64,000 nt of DNA from Paraliobacillus salinarum (GCF_014083865.1 NZ_JACEFA010000012.1:1-64000); one strand, 5' to 3'; positions 42,933-52,385 are shown, counted from the stretch's first letter. Program-made: numbers and translations. Notes: generated by a model not told the origin, from the sequence alone.

Positions 42933-43202
42933 TTACTCCCCTAATCCTTCTTTTTTAATTACATCATAAATCGCATCAATTGCTTCTTGTTCATCAGAAC
43001 CTTCTGCAATAAACTTAATTTCAGCATCCTTAGGAATGCCTAATGACATAACACCCATAATTGACTTTAAATTAACTGATTTACCATTATACTCTAGGTT
43101 AATATCAGATGAAAAACTTCCAGCCTTATTAACTAATACTGTTGCTGGTCGTGCGTGAACTCCTGTTGAATCTGTAATCGTAACAACTTTTTCTGCTGCC
43201 AT
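42933..43202 (-). CDS. ptsH: Phosphocarrier protein HPr
   Basis: An 89-residue PTS carrier. The catalytic histidine ([10 protein letters not shown]16 counting Met) takes phosphate from EI, and Ser47 ([12 protein letters not shown]; Ser46 in usual numbering) is the HprK site. Both are intact, unlike the Crh-like paralogue at 28.8 kb. P-Ser-HPr is the main CcpA cofactor. The ATG at 43202 follows CAGGAGGG. Confidence 0.98.
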   Translation of the reverse strand: MAAEKVVTITDSTGVHARPATVLVNKAGSFSSDINLEYNGKSVNLKSIMGVMSLGIPKDAEIKFIAEGSDEQEAIDAIYDVIKKEGLGE

Positions 43203-43253
43203 GAAAAAACCCTCCTGAATAAATAGTATTTAATAGGTATACACTTCAGTACA

Positions 43254-43283
43254 ATTTTACTCTGTTTTGAGGTGGAATTTCAA
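43254..43283 (-). promoter_or_regulatory. Putative SigA promoter of ptsHI
   Basis: On the minus strand, TTGAAA (43283-43278), an 18-bp spacer and TAAAAT (43259-43254), about 50 bp before ptsH. The divergent ptsH-secG gap (43203-43568) otherwise holds only the secG promoter and AT-rich DNA. Confidence 0.5.
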
Positions 43284-43498
43284 CAATTACACTAAAAACG
43301 ATACACAATTGTACTATTTTATTAAAAAAGGGGAATAATCGTTGCCCTTCTTTATATTATACCGCTACTACAATACCATTATATTGGCTCAAAGTCCACT
43401 TGCTTTGTATGAGGTACATGTAGTATAAGAAAACAATGGATCTAAAATAATAAGCATTTTATATTATGTTTTTTAGTACGTTCTTTTTAATAATAGAC

Positions 43499-43528
43499 TT
43501 GCGAAGTACTGGGAGTTTATGCTACATT
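43499..43528 (+). promoter_or_regulatory. SigA promoter of secG
   Basis: TTGCGA (43499-43504), an 18-bp spacer and TACATT (43523-43528), with a TGC extended -10. Confidence 0.55.
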
Positions 43529-43568
43529 ATCTTTATGTATTAGTGCGTTTTAGGAGGTGTACGCAACC

Positions 43569-43799
43569 ATGCAAGGAGTTGCGATTACGTTATTAATTGT
43601 AGATGCTATAGCACTTATTGTTTTAGTATTATTACAGTCGGGAAAGAGCGCTGGTTTATCAGGTGCAATTTCTGGTGGTGCAGAACAATTATTTGGGAAA
43701 CAGAAAGCACGAGGTATTGATGCGGTACTACAGCGTGCAACAATTATTGCAGGAGTGTTATTATTCGTTTTAACTTTTGCAGTTGCTTATATTTTATAA
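43569..43799 (+). CDS. secG: Preprotein translocase subunit SecG
   Basis: A 76-residue protein with two membrane helices (about 5-25 and 54-74) and the conserved loop [19 protein letters not shown] between them. It is part of the SecYEG channel. The ATG at 43569 is chosen over a GTG at 43557, which lies inside the AGGAGGTG ribosome site. It heads the conserved secG-est-rnr-smpB group, although a terminator follows it directly. Confidence 0.95.
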   Translation: MQGVAITLLIVDAIALIVLVLLQSGKSAGLSGAISGGAEQLFGKQKARGIDAVLQRATIIAGVLLFVLTFAVAYIL

Positions 43800-43808
43800 T
43801 GTTTATAG

Positions 43809-43848
43809 AAAACCCTCTCATTTCTTTAACTAAAATGAGAGGGTTTTT
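43809..43848 (+). terminator. Terminator after secG
   Basis: An AACCCTCTCATTT/AAATGAGAGGGTT stem with a T run. Confidence 0.8.
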
Positions 43849-43949
43849 GAATTTAATCAGTTCAGATATTAGGAGAGTACACTCTTCTTTGCTAAAATAA
43901 ATGAATATACAAAAGCTTGATCTAGACAATAAGAAAGGAAGAATTTTTG

Positions 43950-44693
43950 ATGAATATAAAAAAACCTCAACCATTTACGTTTGAAGAAGGCGATAGAGCG
44001 GTATTACTATTACATGGGTTCACAGGACATACTGCAGATGTTCGAATGTTAGCGCGATTTTTGCAAAAAAAAGGTTATACAACACATGCACCAATTTATA
44101 GAGGCCATGGTGGTTCGCCTGATGAATTAATAGGAGTGAAAGCTTCTGAGTGGTGGGAAGATGTGAAAGAGGCATACCAACATTTAAAAGATTTAGGATA
44201 TCAAAAGATTGCGGTTGCTGGTCTTTCATTAGGTGGTGTGCTAGGTCTTAAATTAGCTTATTCACAGCAAATCACAGGAGTTGTTCCGATGTGTGCGCCG
44301 ATGTTTTTTGATCACAGCTCTCAACTTACGAAAGGTTTTCAATTTTATGCAAAGCAATATAAACAAGCAGAAGGAAAAGATAGTGACACAATAGATGAAG
44401 AAATTAAACATTTATTAGATGAATCCAATACATTGTTTCAAGAGCTTGGTGGGATAATAACAGATGTACAGAAGCATGTAGATCAAATTTATACACCAAC
44501 ATTCGTTGTACAAGCTGAAGATGATCAAATGATTGATACAAATAGCGCCACATACATTTACGATAATGTAGAATGTGACCAAAAAACAATCAAATGGTAC
44601 AAAGACGCTGGACATGCGATTACATTAGGTCCTAAAAAAGATGATGTTCATGAAGATGTTTATCAATTTTTAGAATCATTAGATTGGTCTTAA
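43950..44693 (+). CDS. est: Carboxylesterase (alpha/beta hydrolase, Est/YvaK type)
   Basis: A 247-residue cytosolic serine hydrolase. The catalytic triad is visible: Ser93 in GLSLGG, an Asp at 191/192 in AEDDQMID, and His222 in DAGHAI. The oxyanion-loop motif LLHGFTGHTAD is at 20-30. It matches the thermostable short-chain carboxylesterases Est30/YvaK found in this position. The ATG at 43950 follows GAAAGGAAG. The natural substrate is unknown. Confidence 0.9.
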   Translation: MNIKKPQPFTFEEGDRAVLLLHGFTGHTADVRMLARFLQKKGYTTHAPIYRGHGGSPDELIGVKASEWWEDVKEAYQHLKDLGYQKIAVAGLSLGGVLGLKLAYSQQITGVVPMCAPMFFDHSSQLTKGFQFYAKQYKQAEGKDSDTIDEEIKHLLDESNTLFQELGGIITDVQKHVDQIYTPTFVVQAEDDQMIDTNSATYIYDNVECDQKTIKWYKDAGHAITLGPKKDDVHEDVYQFLESLDWS

Positions 44694-44736
44694 TCATAAT
44701 ACAACTAGATCAGTCTAATAGAAAGAAGGTGAAAGA

Positions 44737-47025
44737 ATGGAAATAAAACAATTAGAACAAAATGTAATACAATTTTTTAAAACAGAAGCAACAAAGCCAT
44801 TAACTGTGCAGGAAATTGAAGAAGCGTTAACATTGGAAGATGCTGAAGATTTTAGAATGTTAATGAAGCTATTAAATGAATTAGAGGAAAAAGGGGAATT
44901 AGTACGAACACGTAAAAATCGTTATGGTTTACCGGAGCGAATGAATTTAATTCGTGGACGTATTCAAATGCATGCGAAAGGATTTGCATTTCTAATTCCT
45001 GATGATGAAAATCAAAGTGATGTGTATATTAATCACTCTGATTTAAAATCAGCGATGAATAATGACATCGTGCTTGTCCGTGTAGACAATCAAGGTGAAC
45101 TTGATCGTCGTTCAGAAGGTGTGGTCATTCGTATTGTTGAACGTGCAACGACTCGTGTGATTGGTACTTACGAAGACAACGGCAACTTTGGTTTTGTTAT
45201 TGCAGATGATAAGCGTATCCCAAATGATATTTTTATTCCGAAAAATGCTTCAAATGGTGCGGTCACAGGACATAAAGTTATTGTAGATATAACGAAATTT
45301 CCAGAAGAACGAATGAGTGCTGAAGGTGAAGTCATTGAAATTCTTGGCCACAAAAGTGATCCGGGTATGGACATTATGTCTATTATATATAAGCACGGGA
45401 TTCAGGTGGACTTCCCAGAAGAGGTGCTAGCACATGCAAAACAAGTGCCAGAGGAGATACAGGCATCTGAGTTAGAAAACAGACGTGACTTGCGCGATGA
45501 AATGATCGTGACAATTGATGGTGCAGATGCAAAAGACTTAGATGATGCTGTAACAGTAAAGAAATTAGACAATGGGAATTACAAACTTGGTGTATACATT
45601 GCAGATGTTTCATATTATGTCGAAGAGAATTCTCCAATTGATCAAGAAGCTTTTGATCGAGCGACAAGTGTATATTTAGTAGATCGTGTTATTCCAATGA
45701 TTCCACATCGATTATCTAACGGCATTTGTTCCTTAAATCCACAAGTTGACCGATTAACATTAGGTTGTGAAATGGAGATCGATCATAGTGGTGAGGTTGT
45801 TAAACATGATATTTTCCAAAGTGTGATACGAACAAATGAGCGAATGACTTACTCCGATGTCAACAGTATTCTAGTTGATAAAGATGCGGAATTAAGGGAC
45901 CGTTATCGTGAACTTGTTCCCATGTTTGAGGATATGGAGGAATTAGCTGAATTATTACGTCGTAAGCGCTTTGGGCGTGGAGCAATTGATTTTGATTTTA
46001 AAGAAGCTCAAGTATTAGTGGATGCTAATGGAAAAGCGGAAGACGTCGTAATTAGAGAACGATCTGTTGGTGAACGGTTGATTGAAGAATTTATGTTGGC
46101 TGCAAATGAAACGGTAGCAGAACATTTTCATTGGATGGATGTACCATTTATCCACCGTATTCACGAAGATCCAGATCCCGATAAGCTTCAAAAGTTCTTT
46201 GAATTTATTGGACAGTTAGGATATTCAGTAAAAGGTACAGCGAATGAAATTCACCCGCAATCCCTACAAAAAGTACTTGATAGGGTTCAAGGTGAACAAG
46301 AAGAGATGATCATCTCTAAATTAATGTTACGTTCAATGAAACAAGCAAAATATGATCCACAAAGTATTGGGCATTTTGGATTGGCGACCGATTTTTATAC
46401 GCACTTTACCTCTCCGATCCGACGTTACCCGGATTTGATTGTGCATCGACTAATAAGAACGTATTTAGTTAACAATCAAATTGATCAAAAAACTCGACAA
46501 CATTGGAAAGACCGTATGCCGGAGATTGCTAAACATGCTTCTGAAAAAGAACGAGCAGCAGTTGATGCAGAACGTGAAACTGATGATTTGAAAAAAGCAG
46601 AATATATGCAAGATAAGGTTGGAGAAGCATTTGATGGCGTAATTAGTTCTGTTACTAACTTCGGCTTATTCGTAGAACTACCGAATACAGTAGAAGGTCT
46701 TGTCCACGTTAGCTATTTAACGGATGACTATTATCATTTTGATGAGCGGTCCTTTGCAATGATTGGTGAAAGAACAGGTAACATGTTCCGCATCGGTGAT
46801 GAAATAACGATCAAAGTAGCTAATGTAAATCTCGATGAACGTGCAGTTGATTTTGAAGTTGTTGGGATGAAGCCTAGACGTGTTCGCCCAACTATAAATA
46901 ATGAAACAGACAACCGAAAAGAAAGAAGAAAAAAAGACAAGTCTCCTTCTAATGGGAAAAAGAATAAAGGGAAAATGAAACCACCAAAATCATCTAAGAA
47001 GAAAAAAGCAAAGAAGAAAAAGTAA
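44737..47025 (+). CDS. rnr: Ribonuclease R
   Basis: A 762-residue 3'-5' exoribonuclease. An N-terminal helix-turn-helix is followed by cold-shock domains, the RNB catalytic domain ([14 protein letters not shown] near 264-277, with the metal-binding aspartates), an S1 domain at about 620-705, and a lysine-rich tail after 712. It degrades structured RNA, including nonstop mRNA in trans-translation, which fits its neighbours smpB and ssrA. The ATG follows AGAAAGAAGG. smpB is separated from it by an opposite-strand gene. Confidence 0.97.
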   Translation: MEIKQLEQNVIQFFKTEATKPLTVQEIEEALTLEDAEDFRMLMKLLNELEEKGELVRTRKNRYGLPERMNLIRGRIQMHAKGFAFLIPDDENQSDVYINHSDLKSAMNNDIVLVRVDNQGELDRRSEGVVIRIVERATTRVIGTYEDNGNFGFVIADDKRIPNDIFIPKNASNGAVTGHKVIVDITKFPEERMSAEGEVIEILGHKSDPGMDIMSIIYKHGIQVDFPEEVLAHAKQVPEEIQASELENRRDLRDEMIVTIDGADAKDLDDAVTVKKLDNGNYKLGVYIADVSYYVEENSPIDQEAFDRATSVYLVDRVIPMIPHRLSNGICSLNPQVDRLTLGCEMEIDHSGEVVKHDIFQSVIRTNERMTYSDVNSILVDKDAELRDRYRELVPMFEDMEELAELLRRKRFGRGAIDFDFKEAQVLVDANGKAEDVVIRERSVGERLIEEFMLAANETVAEHFHWMDVPFIHRIHEDPDPDKLQKFFEFIGQLGYSVKGTANEIHPQSLQKVLDRVQGEQEEMIISKLMLRSMKQAKYDPQSIGHFGLATDFYTHFTSPIRRYPDLIVHRLIRTYLVNNQIDQKTRQHWKDRMPEIAKHASEKERAAVDAERETDDLKKAEYMQDKVGEAFDGVISSVTNFGLFVELPNTVEGLVHVSYLTDDYYHFDERSFAMIGERTGNMFRIGDEITIKVANVNLDERAVDFEVVGMKPRRVRPTINNETDNRKERRKKDKSPSNGKKNKGKMKPPKSSKKKKAKKKK

Positions 47026-47030
47026 CAAAT

Positions 47031-47066
47031 AAGAATGCACAATCAACGTTTTGTGCATTCTTTTTC
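47031..47066. terminator. Bidirectional terminator between rnr and the GNAT gene
   Basis: A 12-bp stem (47031-47042 with 47051-47062) is followed by a T run on the plus strand and is A-rich on the other side. Confidence 0.8.
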
Positions 47067-47079
47067 TTATAAAGGGAAT

Positions 47080-47943
47080 TTAGTTAATCCACTTACCGTA
47101 TAGTACCCATCCATCTGAGACATCAAATAATTTTATATTAGGAATGTTCGCTAACCCTTCTTTAGAAAAATCTAACCAAGGTCGTGGCATTAGAGGATCA
47201 TTTTTCACATGGTGATTGACTGTATTCCAAAAGCCCGGTTGGTCAAAATGATCATTCCAAAAATACTTTATTTGGGCGAACCATTCTCTTTTTTGATCGT
47301 TTTTAATCACTAGGAAACGATTATTTGTTGGATTAAGGTAAAAGGTAGATTGTTCTAGCTCTTCATTTGTAATTAGAGCGTCAGTATATGGTAGCGGATA
47401 ATAACATTCAAATGGATAAACTTTTAAGGCGTTTTCCTGTTTTAATCGCTTTAGTAAAGCGCGTTTGTCTGTAATAGAGGTTATTTTTGTCCAAATATCT
47501 CCATCTGTTCCTTTTACAACAGTATTGGATTTCACAGGAAAAGAATAAAGAGACGTGAATTTATCTAATCCAAGTTTTTCTAACACTCTTATAGCTGAAC
47601 CATTATGTATATTTGTATTTGCGCCAATCCAGTGCACATTAGGATCACGCATGAGTATATCCATCATATATGCTAAAAGAGTTGTTGCATGTCCCTTTTT
47701 AAGAAAACGACGATCACTACGTAGACGCCCCAGCATAGCGTATCCACCTGGGAATAATGTATAGCCAGCAATCGATGCTAAACGATTATTCACAAAACAA
47801 CCAAATAAAGCTTGTGTTTCTGATTGTACTAAATGGGGAAAAATAAGTAATACATAATCATCCTCCATCTCAGTTTTCATCTGTTTGACTAAATCATAGT
47901 CGTTAATAGTTAATTGACGAAAAATTACTGATGGTTCATTCAT
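47080..47943 (-). CDS. GNAT family acetyltransferase-like protein
   Basis: A 287-residue protein whose first 150 residues form a GNAT fold (GYAMLGRLRSDRRFLKKGHATTLLAY approximates the acetyl-CoA loop, RRFLKKGHAT). The C-terminal 130 residues are unassigned. The substrate is unknown. It is inserted on the minus strand between rnr and smpB, which are adjacent in B. subtilis. The ATG at 47943 has AAAGGAG upstream. Confidence 0.72.
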   Translation of the reverse strand: MNEPSVIFRQLTINDYDLVKQMKTEMEDDYVLLIFPHLVQSETQALFGCFVNNRLASIAGYTLFPGGYAMLGRLRSDRRFLKKGHATTLLAYMMDILMRDPNVHWIGANTNIHNGSAIRVLEKLGLDKFTSLYSFPVKSNTVVKGTDGDIWTKITSITDKRALLKRLKQENALKVYPFECYYPLPYTDALITNEELEQSTFYLNPTNNRFLVIKNDQKREWFAQIKYFWNDHFDQPGFWNTVNHHVKNDPLMPRPWLDFSKEGLANIPNIKLFDVSDGWVLYGKWIN

Positions 47944-48085
47944 TAAAAAGCTCCTTTAGTAAAACAAGAGTTGAATATATATTATATCATGCATTTAGAA
48001 ATCTTCATTGTCTATTCATATGCGTTGTCTATGCCCGTTGAAACTGGTAAAATAAATGTTATGTAGGAAGAGGAGGAAGTAGCTT

Positions 48086-48550
48086 ATGCCAAAAGGTCAA
48101 GGGCAACTGATCGCCCAAAACAAAAAAGCAAATCATGATTTTTTGATTGAAGATACATTTGAAGCCGGTCTTGTTTTACAAGGTACAGAAATAAAGTCCA
48201 TTCGTGCTCGGCGCGTGAATATGAAGGATAGTTTTGCCCGTATTGATTATAAGGGGGAGGCTTTTCTACATAATATGCATATTTCTCCTTATGAACAAGG
48301 AAATCGATACAATCATGAACCAACAAGAGCAAGAAAGTTATTGCTACACCGAAAAGAAATTGATCGGTTAATTGGTGAAACACAGCAAGCAGGTTATTCG
48401 CTTGTACCATTGAAAATTTATATTAAGAATGGTGTAGCAAAAGTTTTAATCGGATTAGGTAAAGGGAAGAAAAAATACGATAAACGAGAAGATTTAAAAC
48501 GAAAACAAGCAAAACGTGATATGGATCGAGCGATTAAGAATAACTATTAG
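48086..48550 (+). CDS. smpB: SsrA-binding protein SmpB
   Basis: A 154-residue OB-fold protein that delivers tmRNA to stalled ribosomes. Visible are NKKANHDF, the [14 protein letters not shown] strand and the basic C-terminal tail (about 130-154), which reads the empty mRNA channel. The ATG follows GAGGAGG. ssrA lies 760 bp downstream. Its last 17 bp overlap the 3' end of the opposite-strand repetitive-protein gene, and no terminator is seen between them. Confidence 0.97.
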   Translation: MPKGQGQLIAQNKKANHDFLIEDTFEAGLVLQGTEIKSIRARRVNMKDSFARIDYKGEAFLHNMHISPYEQGNRYNHEPTRARKLLLHRKEIDRLIGETQQAGYSLVPLKIYIKNGVAKVLIGLGKGKKKYDKREDLKRKQAKRDMDRAIKNNY

Positions 48551-49103
48551 GACTGTCGCTTTGGGAGCTGAATATTTCATCCCCCATCGTGCCACCGATT
48601 GCAGTCATAACAGCACCTGTCGTTTGAATCCAATGCCCAATTGTATTTATTAAGGTAGCATCTGCTTTACTTTGTAAAGAAAGTGCTTGTAGACTGTTAC
48701 CGATTACTTGTAATAAGTTTCCGATTCCGTTATACAATACATTCAGCGTGTTTTTTTCTTTCCAATTTTCTGAAAAACTGATAGCTCCTCCAAGTGCTTG
48801 CAGTAGATTTCCTTTTGTATCTAATCCCTCTTTAGTAGGCTGGTCAACAGGTAGGAGGAAAGATGCTACAACGGTAGTGTTTCCTATTGCTTGTAGTTCG
48901 TTTCCTATGTTATTAAGATCATCAAGAGTTAGTTTTTCAACTTGGATGGCATTCCCAGTAGCTTGTAATGTATTTCCTAGGAGATCGAACTCTTTTTTTA
49001 TTTTTAATGAGACAGGGATGTTTGGTGTATTACCTAACGCTGACAGAACAGTGCCCACTGCTTGCACCCAACCACCAAAAATGAAATTCTCTGGTTTGCC
49101 CAT
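48534..49103 (-). CDS. DUF6944-like glycine/asparagine repetitive protein
   Basis: A 189-residue protein built of degenerate repeats of the form G-N-x-LQA-x-G-N, at about residues 11-24, 43-54, 67-75, 98-106, 128-141 and 156-171. The alternating small and hydrophobic residues suggest packed helices. It resembles Bacillaceae 'DUF6944 repetitive' proteins of unknown function. There is no signal peptide. The gene sits between smpB and ssrA and overlaps the smpB 3' end convergently by 17 bp. Confidence 0.65.
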   Translation of the reverse strand: MGKPENFIFGGWVQAVGTVLSALGNTPNIPVSLKIKKEFDLLGNTLQATGNAIQVEKLTLDDLNNIGNELQAIGNTTVVASFLLPVDQPTKEGLDTKGNLLQALGGAISFSENWKEKNTLNVLYNGIGNLLQVIGNSLQALSLQSKADATLINTIGHWIQTTGAVMTAIGGTMGDEIFSSQSDSPNSYS

Positions 49104-49206
49104 ACCCTAACCACATCCATTAACTATAATTAATATAGTCTATGAAAAGATGTTATATCGTGCGTTGGCATTTGTGTTATGGGATGATTTGACAGGTTTC
49201 CTTTAC

Positions 49207-49234
49207 TTGAAATTAGTTATAGATTTGTTATAAT
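49207..49234 (+). promoter_or_regulatory. SigA promoter of ssrA
   Basis: TTGAAA (49207-49212), a 16-bp spacer and TATAAT (49229-49234). The precursor would carry about 70 nt of 5' leader with a hairpin (49269-49292) to be removed by RNase P at 49313. Confidence 0.65.
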
Positions 49235-49312
49235 AAATATGTACTAAACAAGACAAACAATTTTATATGATATAGGCTTTTCTAGCCATATCCGTTTGTT
49301 CCTTTATTTCAT

Positions 49313-49674
49313 GGGGACGTTACGGATTCGACAGGGGTAGATCGAGCTCAGGCTGCGTGTCGAGGTTACGTCTCGTTAAACGTTACACGCCAATAATAAC
49401 TGGCAAAGAAAACAATTTCTCTTTAGCAGCTGCGTAAGTAGCACTAAAGGATCCTTCCTACCATCGCCCGTGTGGTAGATTGAAGGGTCTCAACTGAAGC
49501 GGGATACGCTGACATCCACTGTCTGAGGATGTTCAGAAGAGACCAATCAGACTAGCTAATAGGAAGCCTGTTGGTAGGCTGAATAGTTAGCGAATGACAA
49601 TATATCAACTACACATGTAGACGCCTGAGTGGCGATATCTCTGGACGTGGGTTCGATTCCCACCGTCTCCACCA
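49313..49674 (+). ncRNA. ssrA: Transfer-messenger RNA (tmRNA)
   Basis: A 362-nt tmRNA that rescues ribosomes on broken mRNA together with SmpB. The 5' end GGGGACGTTACGG and the 3' end GGTTCGATTCCCACC...CTCCACCA form the tRNA-like domain, with CCA encoded. The tag frame runs 49402-49437 and encodes GKENNFSLAAA after the charged alanine, so the tag is 12 residues, ending in the AAA proteolysis signal. A strong hairpin with T run directly follows the CCA. Confidence 0.97.
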
Positions 49675-49697
49675 ATACATAATTGGTGGTTTTTTTG
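49669..49697 (+). terminator. Terminator of ssrA
   Basis: CCACCAAT (49669-49676) pairs with ATTGGTGG (49682-49689), followed by T8. The stem uses the tmRNA 3' CCA bases. Confidence 0.85.
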
Positions 49698-49758
49698 TTT
49701 GTTCTAATAAAAGTGATGAACTCAGGTCGTGTAATATTTTGCTGTCCGGGTGTTATAA

Positions 49759-49986
49759 CTAACTGCAACAGTAAATGGCTTTATCAAAAGCGTCTTCTGG
49801 AATATAAATGATATTGTCTTTAATTTCATACGGAATATTGTTTCTTTCTAATGCTTCTAATTTGACTTGATTTGTAATTTCTTCCCACCTTATGTATTTA
49901 CCGTCGTACCCTTGATTAAGTATAAGGAAAATTATAAGAACAAAAAATAGAATAATACTGAAAATTATTTTATTAATCTTTTTCAT
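49759..49986 (-). CDS. Small membrane-anchored protein, unrecognised
   Basis: A 75-residue protein with a basic start, one hydrophobic helix (about 6-23) and an external domain of about 50 residues ending in CCS. The ATG follows GAGGTGG. No family recognised. It is the first of three small envelope-type genes on this strand after ssrA; codon use looks AT-richer than that of the conserved genes. Confidence 0.55.
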   Translation of the reverse strand: MKKINKIIFSIILFFVLIIFLILNQGYDGKYIRWEEITNQVKLEALERNNIPYEIKDNIIYIPEDAFDKAIYCCS

Positions 49987-50028
49987 TTAGCCACCTCATA
50001 AATAATTAGTGAATTTTGTTAAGAAGAA

Positions 50029-50277
50029 TTAAGAGAACGAATTGATGATATAGCCTATAGACATTAATATAAAAAAACTAAAAAACATGATTACATTTGC
50101 AATGATAAGTAAGTAGTTTCTAATCAACGCTGAAAACATTATACCAACTGGTGCAATAAAAAAAGATAACATCCATAAAGGGGATGAGATACCAAAAATA
50201 ATATTTGGAATCCAAATTAAAATACTTAGTAATAAACAGGATATAGATAATACCTTATAAATCTTTTCTTTGTTCAT
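50029..50277 (-). CDS. Small integral membrane protein, unrecognised
   Basis: An 82-residue protein with about three hydrophobic helices (8-26, 31-51, 53-76) and little else. GGGAGAAG precedes its ATG. No family recognised. It is separated by 42 bp from the next small gene, so the two may be co-transcribed. Confidence 0.55.
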   Translation of the reverse strand: MNKEKIYKVLSISCLLLSILIWIPNIIFGISSPLWMLSFFIAPVGIMFSALIRNYLLIIANVIMFFSFFILMSIGYIINSFS

Positions 50278-50351
50278 ATAACTATCTTCTCCCTTAAATT
50301 ATTAAGTAATAATTAAATTCTTTATAGATGCTATAGAACAAACGGGCGTTT

Positions 50352-50957
50352 TTAATTTACTTTAATATTTATTAGATTTGTTGCTAATCTAAGTCGATCT
50401 TTTAGCTCATCACTAACTTCAAGTTCAATAGTCGTATCGGAAGGAACATTTTTAAATTCATAAATGAAAGCTGTAACGATCGTTCCGTCAGTACGTCTAA
50501 TATGTTCTGGCTCAACACCTTTTATAACTAGATGTTCAAAATAATCTCCATTAATAGCACCTTGCATGTAAATTTCACTAGGTAATATTTGGTGTGAAGC
50601 TTGTTTCTCAGAATAAATAATCTTAAAATCATTCTTGTTTATTTCTACTTTTCCATTAGCAGGAACAAGGTCGTCATTTATTTCTATGTTATAATGCCAT
50701 TCGCTTTTAGCTAACTCTAGCAACTCATTCTCCTCTAGATAATCAGTTGATTTCGCAATAAAAGCTTTATATGCATCTTTTTCCTCTTCAATATTATTAA
50801 CATGTAATTCGTATTCCTCTTTTATGCTTATCATTTCTTGCTCGTGTTCTTTCAGTTGATCTTGTAATTTTTCTGTTTCCGAAGTTGATTGATTTGTGCA
50901 CCCTGACACGGTAAGTAGTACTATGACAAGACAAAAATAAATTGCATTTTTAATCAA
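50352..50957 (-). CDS. Putative lipoprotein with coiled coil
   Basis: A 201-residue exported protein starting with TTG at 50957 (MIKNAIYFCLVIVLLTVSGC). This start has GGGGGGA just upstream; an in-frame ATG at 50987 would bury the ribosome site and lengthen the signal peptide. The lipobox is VSGC, with Cys20 as the lipid site (substrate of Lgt). A coiled coil (about 24-65) is followed by a beta-rich domain. Function unknown. Confidence 0.65.
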   Translation of the reverse strand: MIKNAIYFCLVIVLLTVSGCTNQSTSETEKLQDQLKEHEQEMISIKEEYELHVNNIEEEKDAYKAFIAKSTDYLEENELLELAKSEWHYNIEINDDLVPANGKVEINKNDFKIIYSEKQASHQILPSEIYMQGAINGDYFEHLVIKGVEPEHIRRTDGTIVTAFIYEFKNVPSDTTIELEVSDELKDRLRLATNLINIKVN

Positions 50958-51199
50958 TTTAATCCCCCCATAATGAGAAAATTTCAAAACATTACCTTTT
51001 TTTGTTTTGTTACTTGTATTTTATCAAATTAATCTTCGGAAGTGGCAGAAATGTCAGAAAATAGATTGGAGTTTCTGTGACATTTCAAATAAACGATTAG
51101 AAAAATGTTGCAATAACTATTTAAGTTCAGAAATTTTGATCTAGCTATTTTCGGTGATAATATAAAAAGAAAATGTAGATAAATTGAAGGTGACTTTTA

Positions 51200-51771
51200 A
51201 TGAAAAAAGTAGCGTATGACGACTATTATAAAAAGAAAAATTATTTTGGGAAGTCGTATCCTGGACTAATTGAATTCTTTCAAAATTATCGCCAAAAGGG
51301 AGTTGTTCTGGATTTAGGGTGTGGGCAAGTGGGCAAGGTAGAGATGCATTAGCACTCGGAGAATTAGGATATAGAGTTATTGGTGTAGATCATTCTAGTG
51401 TTGGGATTAACCAACTTAATCAAGAAGCTAAAAAAAGAGGCTTAAATGTTCAAGGTATAGTAGGAGACATGCATGACTATCAAATTACAGAAGATATAGA
51501 TATTGTACTGTTAGACTCTATGTTACATTTTTATAAAAATGATCAAAAAAAAGAAACGGAATTCGTAAATAAGATATTAAACCAACTTAAAGAAAATGGA
51601 CTATTTGTTACTTGTATTTTAAAAGGAGATAAGCGTGAAAGTATACTCAAGCAAATTATTGATCAATCTCCGTACGAATGGACGGTATTATCTGAATGTT
51701 ACACAGAGTATATTGAATTTAATGCAACGTACCATTTGCTTGTCGTAAAAAAGGGAAAGCGTATTAAATAG
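51200..51771 (+). pseudogene. Class I SAM-dependent methyltransferase, frameshifted by an 8-bp tandem duplication
   Basis: The gene starts at ATG 51200 behind GAAGGTGAC. Its frame (50 codons, to the stop at 51350-51352) contains the start of SAM motif I, VVLDLGCGQ. The rest, GRDALALGELGYRVIGVD onward, is in another frame to 51771. Between them GTGGGCAA occurs twice in tandem (51321-51328 and 51329-51336). Removing one copy restores an uninterrupted TehB-like methyltransferase of about 187 residues with LDLGCGQGRDALAL. It is therefore a recent or reversible frameshift, or a sequence error. The substrate is unknown. Confidence 0.85.
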
Positions 51772-51833
51772 ATTATCTAATACAACAAATTATAGCGAGT
51801 TTGGGAATAGAACAAGCGCCGTTGTAAAAATAT

Positions 51834-52010
51834 ACTCTCTTTCCTTAGGTGCGGGTCCCGGGCCACAGGACGTGGTTCAGTTAGACCATGTCACATAAAG
51901 TGATAGTTTTAGTCTCACCTCCTTAAAGAGAGTGGATCTTTAGTTCGAGCTGTTTCTAATTCTGCAGGAACTCACACGAGCTGAAGATCCATTCCTAAGA
52001 AGGAATTCAC
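51834..52010 (+). ncRNA. Structured noncoding element, possibly an ORF-less IS200/IS605 (omega-RNA-like) remnant
   Basis: No ORF. Nested pairing is strong: 51834-51842 with 51925-51933 (9 bp), 51847-51851 with 51916-51920, hairpin 51869-51877/51884-51892, a 14-bp hairpin 51934-51947/51977-51990, and hairpin 51991-51996/52001-52006 followed by TTCAC. GU pairs (for example 51872-51889, 51877-51884) occur only in the plus-strand RNA. The terminal hairpin plus TTCAC, preceded by GGAACTCACACGAGCTGAAG, recalls right ends of TnpB elements. The identification is tentative. It occupies most of the 305-bp gap 51772-52076. Confidence 0.4.
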
Positions 52011-52076
52011 TTGACTACTTCCTAGTTTCTTACAATTGTATCCTTGAAATATATCACATAATAGTTTTTGTTATTA

Positions 52077-52385
52077 TTATATTTCTAACCAATTTTGTGA
52101 CCATTTTTCCATCTCTCGCATAACAGGTTCAAGAGCAACACCTTTTTTGGTTAATGAATACTCAATTCGAACGGGAGTTTCTGGGAAAACATCTCGTTTA
52201 ACAATTCCCTCGTTTTCAAGATCTTTTAACCTTTCTGATAGTACCCTGCCACTGACACCAATCGATGATTCAATACTACAAAAACGCTGTGGGCCAGATA
52301 GAAGCTGGTAAATAATTAAACCTGTCCATCTTTGGCTTAAGAAACCCATAGCTTTTTCAAATCTGGGACAAATCGACTTATCCAT
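52077..52385 (-). CDS. HxlR family transcriptional regulator
   Basis: A 102-residue winged-helix regulator (FLSQRWTGLIIYQLLSGPQRF, then GVSGRVLSERLKDLENEGIV). C7 in the N-terminal SICPRF segment matches the redox/quinone-sensing cysteine of the YodB/CatR group. It is divergent from the catechol-dioxygenase-like gene, and a palindrome lies at that gene's promoter, so it probably represses it in response to quinones or diamide (inference from YodB/CatR of B. subtilis). The ATG follows GAGGAG. Confidence 0.85.
   Translation of the reverse strand: MDKSICPRFEKAMGFLSQRWTGLIIYQLLSGPQRFCSIESSIGVSGRVLSERLKDLENEGIVKRDVFPETPVRIEYSLTKKGVALEPVMREMEKWSQNWLEI

Noticed and set aside
49650..49674. Phage or island attachment site at the ssrA 3' end
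   Set aside because: No second copy of the ssrA 3' end and no integrase gene are visible in the window, so only a suspicion remains.
49556..49768. Minus-strand open frame across the tmRNA 3' end, encoding a VGIEPTS-containing peptide
   Set aside because: It is the antisense of the tmRNA tRNA-like domain; this VGIEPTS peptide is a well-known spurious annotation arising opposite tRNA/tmRNA T arms.
51772..52076. Known riboswitch, T-box, 6S RNA or RNase P RNA
   Set aside because: None of the conserved core sequences of these classes is present, and no gene in the correct orientation lies downstream.
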